Below are positions 1-8,201 of a stretch of DNA of 64,000 nt, piece by piece (position 1 is the first letter of the stretch; every line of letters begins with the position of its first letter). The notes beneath the pieces are model-generated. The model saw nothing but the letters and a program-made list of their open reading frames with translations. It was not told the origin of the DNA and did not search any database. Source of the DNA: Fibrobacter succinogenes (GTDB taxonomy: Bacteria; Fibrobacterota; Fibrobacteria; Fibrobacterales; Fibrobacteraceae); contig CACZAD010000007.1 of NCBI GenBank assembly GCA_902779055.1, forward strand, positions 186,001 to 250,000, read 5' to 3'. A program made the position numbers and the translations under genes.

Positions 1-962
1 CGGAAAAGGTGGAAGGCAGCTATTCTGGCGGAAAGCTCACCATTAAGGTCACGGACAAGGGCAAATCCGGTTCGTTCTCCGTGAAAATCAGCAACGCCGG
101 TACCAAGGACAAGCCGAAGCCTGCTCTCATCGGCTTTGGCGGCGGTATGATGGGCGGTGGTTGCGGAAGCCTCGGCAACGCAACGAACGGCCTCGATATC
201 GCGATGATTACTTTCAACCCGGATGATGTCGCCCCTGAAAGCGGTGGTGGTATGTTCTTCCAGCTTTATAACGGCGGCCAGGGCACCATCATTGCTTGGG
301 CTTGGGGCGTGAGCCGCATTATCGACGCTCTCGAAACGACTCCGGAAGCGGGTATCGATGTCAAGCATCTCGCTATGACGGGTTGTTCTCGCTGGGGCAA
401 GGGTACGCTTGCCGTGGGTGCATTCGACGAACGTATCGCCCTCACGATTCCGCAGGAATCTGGCTCCGGTGGCGCATCGCTTTGGCGCGTGGGTGCCCAG
501 GTCAACAAGCAGAAGGGCAAGCAGTTTGTTCAAGGTCTTGCGAGCGCCGGTACCGAAGGCAAGTGGATGATTTCGTCTTTCAAGAATTACGATGGCAAGG
601 AAAACACGCTCCCGTTTGACCAGCACATGCTCGTGAGCATGGTTGCACCGCGTGCGCTCCTCGTGATTGACAATGCGGGTCAAGAATGGCTTGGCGAAGT
701 GCCGTCGAACTATTGCGGACAAGCTTCCAAGGAAGTCTTTGACGCTCTTGGTGTGAGCGAAAACTACACTTACAGTCAAGAAGGTGGGCATAGCCATTGC
801 GCTCTTCCGAACGGTCAATTTGACGAAGTCAAGGACTTTATCAACAAGTTCTTGCTCGGCAAGGATGCCAAGACGGGTAAGATTGACTATTCCAAGAATA
901 CTCAAACCATCAACTTCAAAAAGTCTGAATGGATCGACTGGGAAACGCCTAGCTTGAAATAA
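1..962 (+). CDS. Glucuronoyl esterase, family CE15 (5' end outside window)
   Basis: The open frame continues to the left edge (frame from base 3), so the N-terminus with its signal peptide and roughly the first 100 residues are missing; the GTG at 9 is not a credible start. The visible 317 residues carry the CE15 nucleophile motif GCSRWGKG (about residue 125-132, Ser at 127), a downstream PQESG glutamate and a late histidine in GGHSHC (about 261). Family knowledge: CE15 enzymes cut the ester between lignin alcohols and 4-O-methylglucuronate side chains of xylan, outside the cell. The protein stops soon after the catalytic domain, with no obvious sorting tail. A strong terminator follows. It fits the plant cell-wall theme of the window. 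Confidence 0.9.
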   Translation, partial: EKVEGSYSGGKLTIKVTDKGKSGSFSVKISNAGTKDKPKPALIGFGGGMMGGGCGSLGNATNGLDIAMITFNPDDVAPESGGGMFFQLYNGGQGTIIAWAWGVSRIIDALETTPEAGIDVKHLAMTGCSRWGKGTLAVGAFDERIALTIPQESGSGGASLWRVGAQVNKQKGKQFVQGLASAGTEGKWMISSFKNYDGKENTLPFDQHMLVSMVAPRALLVIDNAGQEWLGEVPSNYCGQASKEVFDALGVSENYTYSQEGGHSHCALPNGQFDEVKDFINKFLLGKDAKTGKIDYSKNTQTINFKKSEWIDWETPSLK

Positions 963-1007
963 TGCTGCGGCAGACTCGTTAATCGAGAATCGCGGAACTT
1001 AAAAAAG

Positions 1008-1030
1008 GCCTCGCAATCGCGAGGCTTTTG
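1008..1030. terminator. Rho-independent terminator after the CE15 gene
   Basis: Perfect 7-bp stem GCCTCGC/GCGAGGC with a 4-nt loop and a TTTT run on the plus side, preceded by six A on the other side. It could therefore also end transcription of the converging hslO-thrH unit. Confidence 0.85.
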
Positions 1031-1079
1031 TTGTATAAGCAGTAATCTGTCTACTTCCGACTGCCTACTGTCTACTAAT

Positions 1080-1697
1080 TTATAATGAATCTTGGAACTT
1101 ATGGAATTTGTCCAAAAGTTCTGCGTAGGTCTTTGTGGCTTCGAGCTGCGGGAACTGGGCTACGATGGAATCTGGGGCGCAGAAGAAGCAACCCTTGTCG
1201 GCCTGTTTGAGCATACCCGTGTCGTTGAAGGAATCGCCCGAGGCGAACACCTTGAAGTTGAGTTCCTGCAAGTGCTTCACGACCTTCGTCTTCTGGTCGC
1301 TCATGCGCAAGTGGTAACCCTTGATCATGTCGTTTTCGACAATCAGGTTGTGGCAGAAAATCGTCGGGAAGCCGAGGTTCTTCATAATGGGGTAGGCGAA
1401 TTCCTGGAACGTATCCGAAAGGATGATCACCTGCGCTTCGTCGCGGAGCGTGTCCATGAACTGTCTTGCTCCATCGAGAAGTCCCAAGTTTGCAATCACG
1501 TTCTGGATGTCAGAGAGCTTGATGTTTTCGCGTTCGAGAATCTTGATGCGTCCCTTCATGAGCTCATCGTAGTCAGGAATGTCGCGCGTGGTGAGGCGGA
1601 GGTCCTTGATGCCTGTCTTTTCGGCTACTGCAATCCAGATTTCAGGGGCGAGGACGCCTTCCAGGTCAAGAGTGACAACGCATTGTTTAGTAAACAT
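1080..1697 (-). CDS. thrH: ThrH-type phosphoserine phosphatase / homoserine phosphotransferase (HAD family)
   Basis: A 205-aa HAD-superfamily enzyme. Motif I DLEGVL lies at residues 11-16, motif II ILSDTF at 92-97 and motif IV GDSFND at 154-159. The segment AEKTGI...TTRDIPDYDELM matches ThrH rather than ordinary SerB. Known family role: dephosphorylates phosphoserine and can transfer the phosphate to homoserine, linking serine and threonine synthesis in the cytoplasm. The ATG lies 1 bp after the hslO stop codon, so the two genes form an operon and are probably translationally coupled. Length is normal for the family (about 205 aa). Confidence 0.92.
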   Translation of the reverse strand: MFTKQCVVTLDLEGVLAPEIWIAVAEKTGIKDLRLTTRDIPDYDELMKGRIKILERENIKLSDIQNVIANLGLLDGARQFMDTLRDEAQVIILSDTFQEFAYPIMKNLGFPTIFCHNLIVENDMIKGYHLRMSDQKTKVVKHLQELNFKVFASGDSFNDTGMLKQADKGCFFCAPDSIVAQFPQLEATKTYAELLDKFHKFQDSL

Positions 1698-1698
1698 T

Positions 1699-2577
1699 TT
1701 ATGCTCTATCCTTTAAAATATCGTTCAATTCGTTTGGCGTAATCGTGTAGCTTGTACGGCAGAAGTCGCAGACTACATTCAGGTCCTTGTTTTCGCTGTA
1801 GAGTTCTTGCAGGTCTTTTGTCGGAAGCGTTGCGAGGGTCGCGAGCATGCGGTCCTTGCTGCAGGGGCAGTAGGGCTTCGGGTCGATTTCGCGTACGATT
1901 TCAATGTCGTAAGGGCCGCGGAGCTGGTCCAGAAGTTCGTCGAGATCGAATCCCTTGTCTGCCTTGTACATGTCGCGGAATTTCGGAAGATTCTGGACGA
2001 TCACTTCGATCAAGTTGATGTCCTTGTCTTCGAGGTCCGGGAAGGCTTCGATATAGAATCCAGCGGCGTAGTCCAGCTTGCTCGGATCCTGCTGGTTGAA
2101 GCTTGCTTCGATTCCCACTGCAGAACGGATCTGTTCGGACTGCAGAAGGTACATGGCAAGGTTCTGGCCCATGGAGACGGACGGGGCTTCGATAATGCTT
2201 TCGTGGACGCGCTTGCCCTGTTCGTTCAGCTTCACGACGCTGACGTGCTGCGGAATGAGGGCGGGTTCGTTGGCGCCGACTGCCTGGATTTCGGCCTGCG
2301 GAATCATAGCGCGGACAAGACCCATCGGTGTAGAATCGGACTGGATCTTAGTGATTTCACCACCAAACGAAGATGTAAAAGAAACTGTCCCTGCAAATTT
2401 GAGGCCTGCGCTCAGGAAAATGCTTGCAATGGAGTTTTCGGCGAGCATCTTGAGGGCAAAGCCCTTTGCATCGTGATGCCGTCCAATTTCGTTCATGGTC
2501 GAGGTCAAGTCAACCACGATAAGGCGGAAAGGCGTTTTTTTGCCAGTCGCACGGATAATCCTGTCTTTGAAGTTCAT
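1699..2577 (-). CDS. hslO: Redox-regulated chaperone Hsp33
   Basis: 292 aa, the usual Hsp33 length. The C-terminal redox switch is intact: C237-x-C239 and C270-x2-C273, the cysteines that bind zinc when reduced and form disulfides on oxidation. The holdase protects unfolded cytosolic proteins during oxidative stress. First gene of an operon with thrH. The ATG sits 7 nt downstream of a TATATT -10 box (complement of 2585-2590) with a 4/6 -35 match (ATGGCA, 17-bp spacer), so the message is predicted to be leaderless; no Shine-Dalgarno sequence can fit. Confidence 0.95.
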   Translation of the reverse strand: MNFKDRIIRATGKKTPFRLIVVDLTSTMNEIGRHHDAKGFALKMLAENSIASIFLSAGLKFAGTVSFTSSFGGEITKIQSDSTPMGLVRAMIPQAEIQAVGANEPALIPQHVSVVKLNEQGKRVHESIIEAPSVSMGQNLAMYLLQSEQIRSAVGIEASFNQQDPSKLDYAAGFYIEAFPDLEDKDINLIEVIVQNLPKFRDMYKADKGFDLDELLDQLRGPYDIEIVREIDPKPYCPCSKDRMLATLATLPTKDLQELYSENKDLNVVCDFCRTSYTITPNELNDILKDRA

Positions 2578-2777
2578 GACCCCAAATATAGAATTTCACC
2601 AGGAACCTGCCATAGGCCCAAATTATTAAAATGGCGATTTCAACAAAAATTGGTCAAAAAATGGGGTGCCAAAGGCTTTTTTTAGTTTAGGAACAACTTT
2701 ATTGCGCCTTTTGTATAAAATGTTTGCAGAAGGCTAAGAAAAAAGCTATAATAACTATGAAAAGTTTTGGAGGTTAT

Positions 2778-3323
2778 ATGCAGATTCTCGTTTTGCTGGC
2801 AGACGGTTTTGAAGAAACGGAATTCGTTGTTCCAGTGGATTTGTGGCGACGTGCCGGTTTTAAAGTGACTGTCGCCTCGGTTTCCGGAGAATCTCTTGTC
2901 AAAGGTGCGCATGGGGTCAATATCCAATCCGATATTGCTCTGGGTAAGCTGGAACCTACAGATTTTGATGCCGTATTTTTGCCGGGTGGTGGCGTTGGTG
3001 TCCAGAACCTCAAGGCCAGTGCCGCTGTTGAAAATACGATTTGCAGCCTGAATGACGACAATAAGTGGGTGCTTGCCATTTGTGCGGCTCCTCTTGTGTT
3101 GAGCAAGGCCAGGATCCTTATTGATCGAAAGGTAACTTGCTATCCGGGATGCGAAGCTGAACTTGTTTGCCGTGAGTTTTCCGAGGAACGCGTCGTTGTT
3201 GATGGAAACATCGTGACGAGCCGTGGTCCGGGTACGGCTGAAGAATTTGCACTGAAGTGCATCGCCGTGATAGGTGGCGTCGAAATTTCCGAGAAAATCA
3301 AGAATCAAATTGTCGCTCGCTAA
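2778..3323 (+). CDS. DJ-1/PfpI family protein (YajL/ThiJ type)
   Basis: 181 aa from the ATG preceded by a good GGAGG ribosome site; an earlier in-frame TTG at 2724 adds 18 residues with no support. The DJ-1 hallmarks are the acidic motif DGFEETE near the start, FLPGG around residue 68-71 and the nucleophilic-elbow cysteine in AICAAP (Cys102). Relatives are glyoxalases, deglycases or redox-stress proteins; the exact activity cannot be told from sequence. Transcribed divergently from hslO, which also handles oxidative damage, so a shared stress role is possible but is inference. Confidence 0.88.
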   Translation: MQILVLLADGFEETEFVVPVDLWRRAGFKVTVASVSGESLVKGAHGVNIQSDIALGKLEPTDFDAVFLPGGGVGVQNLKASAAVENTICSLNDDNKWVLAICAAPLVLSKARILIDRKVTCYPGCEAELVCREFSEERVVVDGNIVTSRGPGTAEEFALKCIAVIGGVEISEKIKNQIVAR

Positions 3324-3530
3324 ATAGCGTCGAATTTTCTCGTGTTAGGATGGTTGACTTTTTGTTTTATAGAAAGTCAGCGTTTTCGTTGCGTACTAAT
3401 TTGTACAATGGTGCTTTTATGTGTAAATGAATTTATGTGGATAGCTTAAATTTTTTTTGTATTATCTACCGAAAAAGGTGGTTTTACAACGTAAAAAAAG
3501 CTATATATAAAGTACTCCATATACACCAAT

Positions 3531-3566
3531 AAGGGTCGGAAACTAATATTTCCGGCCCTTTCCTTT
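3531..3566. terminator. Terminator hairpin between the DJ-1 gene and sufB
   Basis: Inverted repeat GGGTCGGAAA/TTTCCGGCCC with a short AT loop, followed on the plus strand by a T-rich tract. It lies just past the sufB stop codon, with the better T-run on the plus side, so it may serve both converging transcripts. Confidence 0.65.
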
Positions 3567-3598
3567 TTTGAATAAAAAGTCTACAGTTTTTAGGACTG

Positions 3599-5014
3599 TT
3601 AACCGACGCTGTGTTCGAGCTTGAGGGTGAGGAGCTGGCGTGCTTCGGTGGCGAATTCGCCCGGAAGTTCCTTGAACACGTCCTTGCAGAATCCGCCAAC
3701 CATCGCCTGGATGGCGTCTTCGCGCTTGATGCCGCGGCTTTCGAAGTAGAACAGCTGGTCTTCGCTGATGCGGCTGGTCGTAGCTTCGTGCTCGGTCTGG
3801 GCGCTTGCATTTGCGACCGTGATGTAGGGGAACGTGTGGGCCGCGCTCTTGGTGCCGACGAGCATACTGTCGCACTGGGTGTAGTTGCGGGCGCCTGTAG
3901 CGGACTTGCGGATGCTCACTTCGCCACGGTAGGCGTTGCTGGAGTAGTCCGCGCTGATACCCTTGGAAATAATCGTACTCTTGGTGTTCTTACCGATGTG
4001 GATCATCTTCGTGCCGGTGTCTGCCTGCATGTGGCCGTTCGTGAGGGCCACGCTGTAGAATTCACCGACGGAATTGTCGCCCTGCAAAATGCAACTCGGG
4101 TACTTCCACGTGATGGCGGAACCCGTTTCGACCTGCGTCCAGCTGATGCGGCTGTTCTTGCCTGCACACTTGCCGCGCTTGGTGACGAAATTGTACACGC
4201 CGCCTGCGCCTGTTTCTCGGTCGCCTGCATACCAGTTTTGGACTGTCGAATATTTAATGCTGGCGTTGTCCTTTGCCACCAGTTCCACGATGGCGCTGTG
4301 CAACTGCTTGCTTGAGAATTCCGGCGCGGTGCAGCCTTCGAGATAGCTCACGCTCGCATCGTCATCGGCGATGATCAATGTACGTTCAAACTGGCCTGCT
4401 TCCTTGTTGTTGATGCGGAAGTAGGTGGAAAGGTCCATCGGGCACTTGACTCCAGGCGGAATATAGACGAAACTACCATCGCCAAAGACGGCGCTGTTGA
4501 GGGCCGCAAAGTAGTTGTCGCCAGCGGGGACCACGCTCCCGAGATATTCCTCGATAAGTTCGGGGTATTCCTTGATGGCGTCGCTGATAGAGCAGAAGAT
4601 GATGCCCATTTCCATGAGCTTCTTCTTGTGGCTTGTGTAAATGCTGACGGAATCGAATACGGCATCGACGGCGACGTTCGCGAGTCGCTTCTGTTCGTCG
4701 AGCGGGATGCCGAGCTTTTCAAAAGTCGCCAAGAGTTCCGGATCGACATCTTCGATTTTTTCGTGGCTCTTCTTGGTCTTCGGAGCGGAGTAATAGACGA
4801 TGTCCTGCAAGTCAACAGGATTGAAGTGGAGTTCGCCCCAGTTGGGCTGTTCCATCGTCTTGAGCTTTTCGTAGGCTCTCAAGCGGAAATCGAGCATAAA
4901 CTGCGGTTCGCCACGGAGCGCTGACGCCCTGCGGATGATATCCTCGTTAAGACCTTTTTCGAAGGCTTCGTTTTCAATATCAGTGACAAATCCGTATTTG
5001 TAATTTTCGCTCAT
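3599..5014 (-). CDS. sufB: Fe-S cluster assembly scaffold protein SufB
   Basis: 471 aa, full length for SufB, beginning SENYKYGF and containing the conserved beta-helix core (for example [19 protein letters not shown] and SYLEGCTAP). SufB is the scaffold of the cytosolic SufBCD complex, on which clusters are built before transfer to apoproteins. In most genomes sufB travels with sufC and sufD; here the downstream neighbour is a convergent DJ-1 gene and the upstream one an unrelated secreted protein, so any sufC/D/S must lie elsewhere. Two tandem promoters are seen upstream. The ATG follows a 5' UTR of about 25 nt from the proximal promoter, without a clear ribosome site. Confidence 0.96.
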   Translation of the reverse strand: MSENYKYGFVTDIENEAFEKGLNEDIIRRASALRGEPQFMLDFRLRAYEKLKTMEQPNWGELHFNPVDLQDIVYYSAPKTKKSHEKIEDVDPELLATFEKLGIPLDEQKRLANVAVDAVFDSVSIYTSHKKKLMEMGIIFCSISDAIKEYPELIEEYLGSVVPAGDNYFAALNSAVFGDGSFVYIPPGVKCPMDLSTYFRINNKEAGQFERTLIIADDDASVSYLEGCTAPEFSSKQLHSAIVELVAKDNASIKYSTVQNWYAGDRETGAGGVYNFVTKRGKCAGKNSRISWTQVETGSAITWKYPSCILQGDNSVGEFYSVALTNGHMQADTGTKMIHIGKNTKSTIISKGISADYSSNAYRGEVSIRKSATGARNYTQCDSMLVGTKSAAHTFPYITVANASAQTEHEATTSRISEDQLFYFESRGIKREDAIQAMVGGFCKDVFKELPGEFATEARQLLTLKLEHSVG

Positions 5015-5039
5015 CTTTAACCCGCTTTAAACGAGTGCA

Positions 5040-5068
5040 AATATAGCTTAAGGCGAGAGTCGCGACAA
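5040..5068 (-). promoter_or_regulatory. sufB promoter P1 (proximal)
   Basis: On the minus strand: TTGTCG, 17-bp spacer, TATATT. The -35 and spacer lie inside the composite hairpin repeat at 5047-5102, so the repeat appears to supply the promoter's upstream half. Confidence 0.6.
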
Positions 5069-5102
5069 TCAATCGCTAGATTGAATTGTCATGACCGAGC
5101 CG
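5047..5102 (-). repeat. Composite hairpin repeat, copy in the sufB leader region
   Basis: Read on the minus strand it has the conserved head CGGCTCGGTCATG, a variable stem-loop (ACAAT...ATTGT arms with a 1-nt bulge) and the conserved tail CGCGACTCTCGCCTT. Three other copies of this layout occur in the window, at 5262-5310, 5394-5450 and 40196-40272. Confidence 0.65.
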
Positions 5103-5110
5103 TGCTATAT

Positions 5111-5127
5111 GCACTCCTCTGGAGTGC
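5111..5127. other. Perfect 17-nt hairpin at the predicted 5' end of the P2 sufB transcript
   Basis: GCACTCC TCT GGAGTGC. It begins within a few bases of the predicted start of the distal sufB transcript, a placement expected of a 5'-stabilising stem. The bases CTATATTTGCACTC around it are repeated at the proximal promoter. Confidence 0.5.
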
Positions 5128-5128
5128 A

Positions 5129-5157
5129 AATATAGAAAAATGTGGGAGCGATTCCAA
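5129..5157 (-). promoter_or_regulatory. sufB promoter P2 (distal)
   Basis: On the minus strand: TTGGAA, 17-bp spacer, TATATT. It shares CTATATTTGCACTC with P1, as if the core promoter had been duplicated. Confidence 0.6.
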
Positions 5158-5261
5158 AGGAAATGTCCCCAATTCTGGTTTAACCTATAGATGTGGTAGG
5201 CTTTGCTTTGCTGTCATCCTAGCGTCATTGTCATCGGATTTATAGCATTAATGCAAAACCT

Positions 5262-5310
5262 GCGGCTCAGCTATGCCAAAGAATAAATTCTTTGTCGCAG
5301 CATTCGCCTT
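5262..5310 (+). repeat. Composite hairpin repeat with variable stem
   Basis: Head GCGGCTCAGCTATG, variable perfect stem CAAAGAAT-AA-ATTCTTTG, tail CGCAGCATTCGCCTT. It is the same design as 40196-40272, with a completely different stem but the same AA loop. Confidence 0.7.
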
Positions 5311-5336
5311 AAAGGTTTTTCCGGGATCGACTTTTT

Positions 5337-5365
5337 TGTCACCCCGGCCTTGTGCCGGGATCGCC
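5337..5365 (+). repeat. TGTCA-type dispersed palindrome
   Basis: TGTCAC head, CCCGGC...GCCGGG palindrome core and GATCGCC tail. Family member also found at 8172, 9921, 10065, 25393, 28775, 28823, 32742, 35933 and 41477. Confidence 0.85.
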
Positions 5366-5393
5366 ATCTTGTCATAGATCTTCGTGCATGACT

Positions 5394-5450
5394 TATCGGC
5401 TCGGTCATGTCAGAACGTAAACGTTCTGCCGCGACACTCGTCTCACTTGT
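5394..5450 (+). repeat. Composite hairpin repeat with variable stem
   Basis: Head CGGCTCGGTCATG, perfect stem CAGAACGT-AA-ACGTTCTG, tail CGCGACACTCGTCTCACTTG. The tail runs into a TGTCAT, the head of the other repeat type, which suggests one larger composite family. Confidence 0.7.
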
Positions 5451-5594
5451 CATTGCACTGCTTATATGCAACGCATGAAACAAAATCGTAATCAGCTTGC
5501 TTAGAAATGTGCCTGTAGTGGTGCTATTGTTCTCTTTAATTTGTACATTATTATTAGTGTCCGATAAAACTTTTTAATGATTATATTAAAAAAT

Positions 5595-8162
5595 ATGAAG
5601 TGTTTGTATTCAATATTATTGCTGTTGTCTTTGGGGGGCTTCGGCTTTGCCGCCGTAAGCGATACGCGGACTATTACTTATCACCTGAACGGAGGTGTAA
5701 ACAACCCTGCGAACCCAGATAGCTATGCTATCATATCCGCAGATTCTGGCGATTGTACAATTACGCTCCGCGATCCGGTTCGCGAAGGTTTCGGTTTTCT
5801 GGGCTGGTTTGAAGAATCTACCTACGGCTTTTCCTCCCCAGCCATAAAACGTATATCCCGTTGCAATATATTCAACCGCAACTACTCATTGACTGCGCTT
5901 TGGGCTCCCACAATCAAGGAACCTCAGTTAAGTGTTGACAGCTGTTACCAGATTACCACCAAGGAGGAACTTTACGCCATCCCTAAACTTTCCGCCTTTG
6001 CTTGCATAGAGCTCCAGAACGATATCGTGGTCAATGAAAATCTACTGGATGCGGACGGGAATCCGGACTCCACTCGCGATGACATCATGTTCTGGCAGCC
6101 ATTTGAATTTGGCGGAATATTTGAGGGCAACGGTCACACCATTTCGGGGCTTTATTCCAAATGGGTGGGGGATGTAGGCTTTTTCTCTAAGCTCTATGAT
6201 GGATCCGGTAAGCTCCCCGTTGTAAGAAACTTGGGCATTAAAGATTCCTATTTTGAGGGAAGTTGTTCAGGAGGTGTTGTCGCACATATAGACCGGTCGG
6301 CGCTTCTTGTCAATGTTTTTAGCGAGGCGACGGTTGTCGCGCGTGGTAACGCCGGCGGCATTGCCGGTGCAATTATAAGCGAGGAAGACTGGTCGTGCCT
6401 TTGTGCTCCGCCTGCTCTGACAAAGCGTGCTGAGGCAACGCCTGCAAGGGCCTCAATGAACTCGAGTAACGTAGCAATGATTATTAACGCATACAATGCG
6501 GGCCGCGTTACCGGTGAATCTAGTTATAGGGACGGAGTCGGAGGTATTGTCGGGGAAGCGCAGGATTTTATCCTCGAGAACGTATTTAACGTTGGAACCA
6601 TTTCTGACAGAGGCGATGCCATTTTTGGTTTCCAAAATCTTGAAAGGTGTTTCTATGACAGTTCACTCCATCATGTTGAAATTAAGAATGCCTACTATGC
6701 CGGCGATGCGACTGCCAAATACGGTGGTTTAAAAGCTACAGTGAACGATTTCAAAGACGGGACCGTTCTAGGCAAATTACAGGAGGGCACCTATGGCGCC
6801 GCATGGGAACAAAACATAGGCATGGATCCGCATCCTGTTTTAAGTTCCAAAGTGAAGTATTACCTTGACTATAAACTGAACGGTGGCACGAACAGCGATA
6901 AAAACCCCAAGTATTACACAAACGATTCCGCTGTTATTTTGGCAAGCCCCACAAAGCAGGGCGACACCTTTGAAGGATGGTTCACCGACAATCTGTATAA
7001 AGAAAGAATCGATACCATCAAGGTCGGGACAAAAAAATACTACACTCTTTACGCCAAGTGGGAAAGCGAATATTTTGTGACCTATGTTGCCAATGGCGGC
7101 ACAGATTCCGAAACCAATCCTTCGCGCTGGTCCTCGGATTCCGCCGCCTATACGCTTAAGGGATTAGAAAAAGTAGGCTACACTTTTGACGGCTGGTACG
7201 CCGATTCTACGTTTAAAACGCCTGTGAAAGAACTTACTAAGGATCGTCGAGACGACATTACATTATATGCAAAGTGGATAACGAACAACTATAAAATTAC
7301 CTACCACTTGAACGGCGGTGTGAACAATCCCGGAAATCCGACGACATTTAATTTCGACACCACTGTCACCTTAAAGGAACCGACTCGTGAAGGCTTTGTT
7401 TTTGTAGGCTGGTTTGACAAATTCACCTATTCCAGTGAAATAAAAAGCTTCACGCAAACATCCTACTACAGCCGCGATTTCGACCTTTATGCACACTGGT
7501 ATCCCGAGCCCAAGAAGCCTGCCAAGAACGAAAGCGGTTGCTACATCCTCTCGAATCGCAATGAACTGTACTGGTTTGCTTTGTACACGAGTAACAAACT
7601 CGATGGCATCAAGGTCACGGAAACCCACCCCTGCGCCTGGCAGAAAAACGACATTGTCGTCAACGAGGCTCTTGTGGACGCCGATAGCAATTGGGTGGAC
7701 GGAATTGTTTTGTGGCAGCCCATTGGTGTGCTGAGCAGAGGCGAAACGACTCCTGTTTACTATGCCAACAACCAAAGTATTTCGGGACTGTTTATCAACG
7801 ATTATTACAGCCAATCCGTATGGGAAGAATTTTTCTGGCATCCGGATGATGCCGGCTCCTTCCCAAATTTTGTGAATAGTTGCGTAAACACAAATAATGG
7901 TACCATCTGGTCGAATGATATTCCAAGGATTTCGATTCATACGATTTCCAGGGTTCCTTCGTTCGGCGTCAAGGCCGCAGGGCGCACTCTGCAAGTCTAT
8001 GGTGCCCGGATGGGCGTAAAGGTAAGCGTGTTCGACATGCAGGGCCGAGTAATTGCCAGTGGATTGGTAAATGATGCCGGAAACGTTGCACTTGAAATGA
8101 GCCTTGCCGGCAGTTATCTAGTTCAGGTGGGGCGCCAAGTGCACAGAATCGATGTAAAATAG
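5595..8162 (+). CDS. Secreted InlB-repeat (Listeria-Bacteroides repeat) protein with T9SS-like sorting tail
   Basis: About 855 aa. The start is placed at the ATG giving MKCLYSILLLLSLGG, a good signal peptide; an ATG 18 nt upstream is also possible and neither has a clear ribosome site. There are four InlB B-type repeats (ITYHLNGG...GWF...LYAKW pattern), two of them adjacent near mid-protein. GLUG-like motifs (FEGNGHTISGLY) lie in the first half. The unit 'InlB repeat plus NDIVVNE...WQP segment' occurs twice, so the gene looks internally duplicated. The last 75 residues (VSVFDMQGRVIASG...GSYLVQV) resemble T9SS C-terminal sorting domains. Likely a surface or extracellular adhesion protein; the ligand is unknown. 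It stands alone between repeats and converges on topB. Confidence 0.8.
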   Translation: MKCLYSILLLLSLGGFGFAAVSDTRTITYHLNGGVNNPANPDSYAIISADSGDCTITLRDPVREGFGFLGWFEESTYGFSSPAIKRISRCNIFNRNYSLTALWAPTIKEPQLSVDSCYQITTKEELYAIPKLSAFACIELQNDIVVNENLLDADGNPDSTRDDIMFWQPFEFGGIFEGNGHTISGLYSKWVGDVGFFSKLYDGSGKLPVVRNLGIKDSYFEGSCSGGVVAHIDRSALLVNVFSEATVVARGNAGGIAGAIISEEDWSCLCAPPALTKRAEATPARASMNSSNVAMIINAYNAGRVTGESSYRDGVGGIVGEAQDFILENVFNVGTISDRGDAIFGFQNLERCFYDSSLHHVEIKNAYYAGDATAKYGGLKATVNDFKDGTVLGKLQEGTYGAAWEQNIGMDPHPVLSSKVKYYLDYKLNGGTNSDKNPKYYTNDSAVILASPTKQGDTFEGWFTDNLYKERIDTIKVGTKKYYTLYAKWESEYFVTYVANGGTDSETNPSRWSSDSAAYTLKGLEKVGYTFDGWYADSTFKTPVKELTKDRRDDITLYAKWITNNYKITYHLNGGVNNPGNPTTFNFDTTVTLKEPTREGFVFVGWFDKFTYSSEIKSFTQTSYYSRDFDLYAHWYPEPKKPAKNESGCYILSNRNELYWFALYTSNKLDGIKVTETHPCAWQKNDIVVNEALVDADSNWVDGIVLWQPIGVLSRGETTPVYYANNQSISGLFINDYYSQSVWEEFFWHPDDAGSFPNFVNSCVNTNNGTIWSNDIPRISIHTISRVPSFGVKAAGRTLQVYGARMGVKVSVFDMQGRVIASGLVNDAGNVALEMSLAGSYLVQVGRQVHRIDVK

Positions 8163-8171
8163 GGATTTTCT

Positions 8172-8201
8172 TGTCATGCCCGACTCCGATCGGGCATCTC
8201 C
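8172..8201. repeat. TGTCA-type palindrome at the 3' junction of the InlB gene and topB
   Basis: TGTCATGCCCGACTCC / GATCGGGCATCTCC. It fills the whole gap between two convergent stop codons and may act as a bidirectional terminator hairpin. Confidence 0.75.

Larger units (their letters stand above)
5158..5576. other. Gene-free stretch made largely of dispersed repeats
   Basis: Holds two composite hairpin repeats (5262-5310 and 5394-5450) around one TGTCA palindrome (5337-5365). The only open frames are short and coincide with the repeats. From about 5470 to 5576 there is only AT-rich sequence leading to the InlB-repeat gene; no clear promoter is seen. Confidence 0.6.

Noticed and set aside
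5271-5483. A 70-codon open frame upstream of the InlB gene
   Set aside because: It coincides with dispersed repeats and has no ribosome site or conserved feature.
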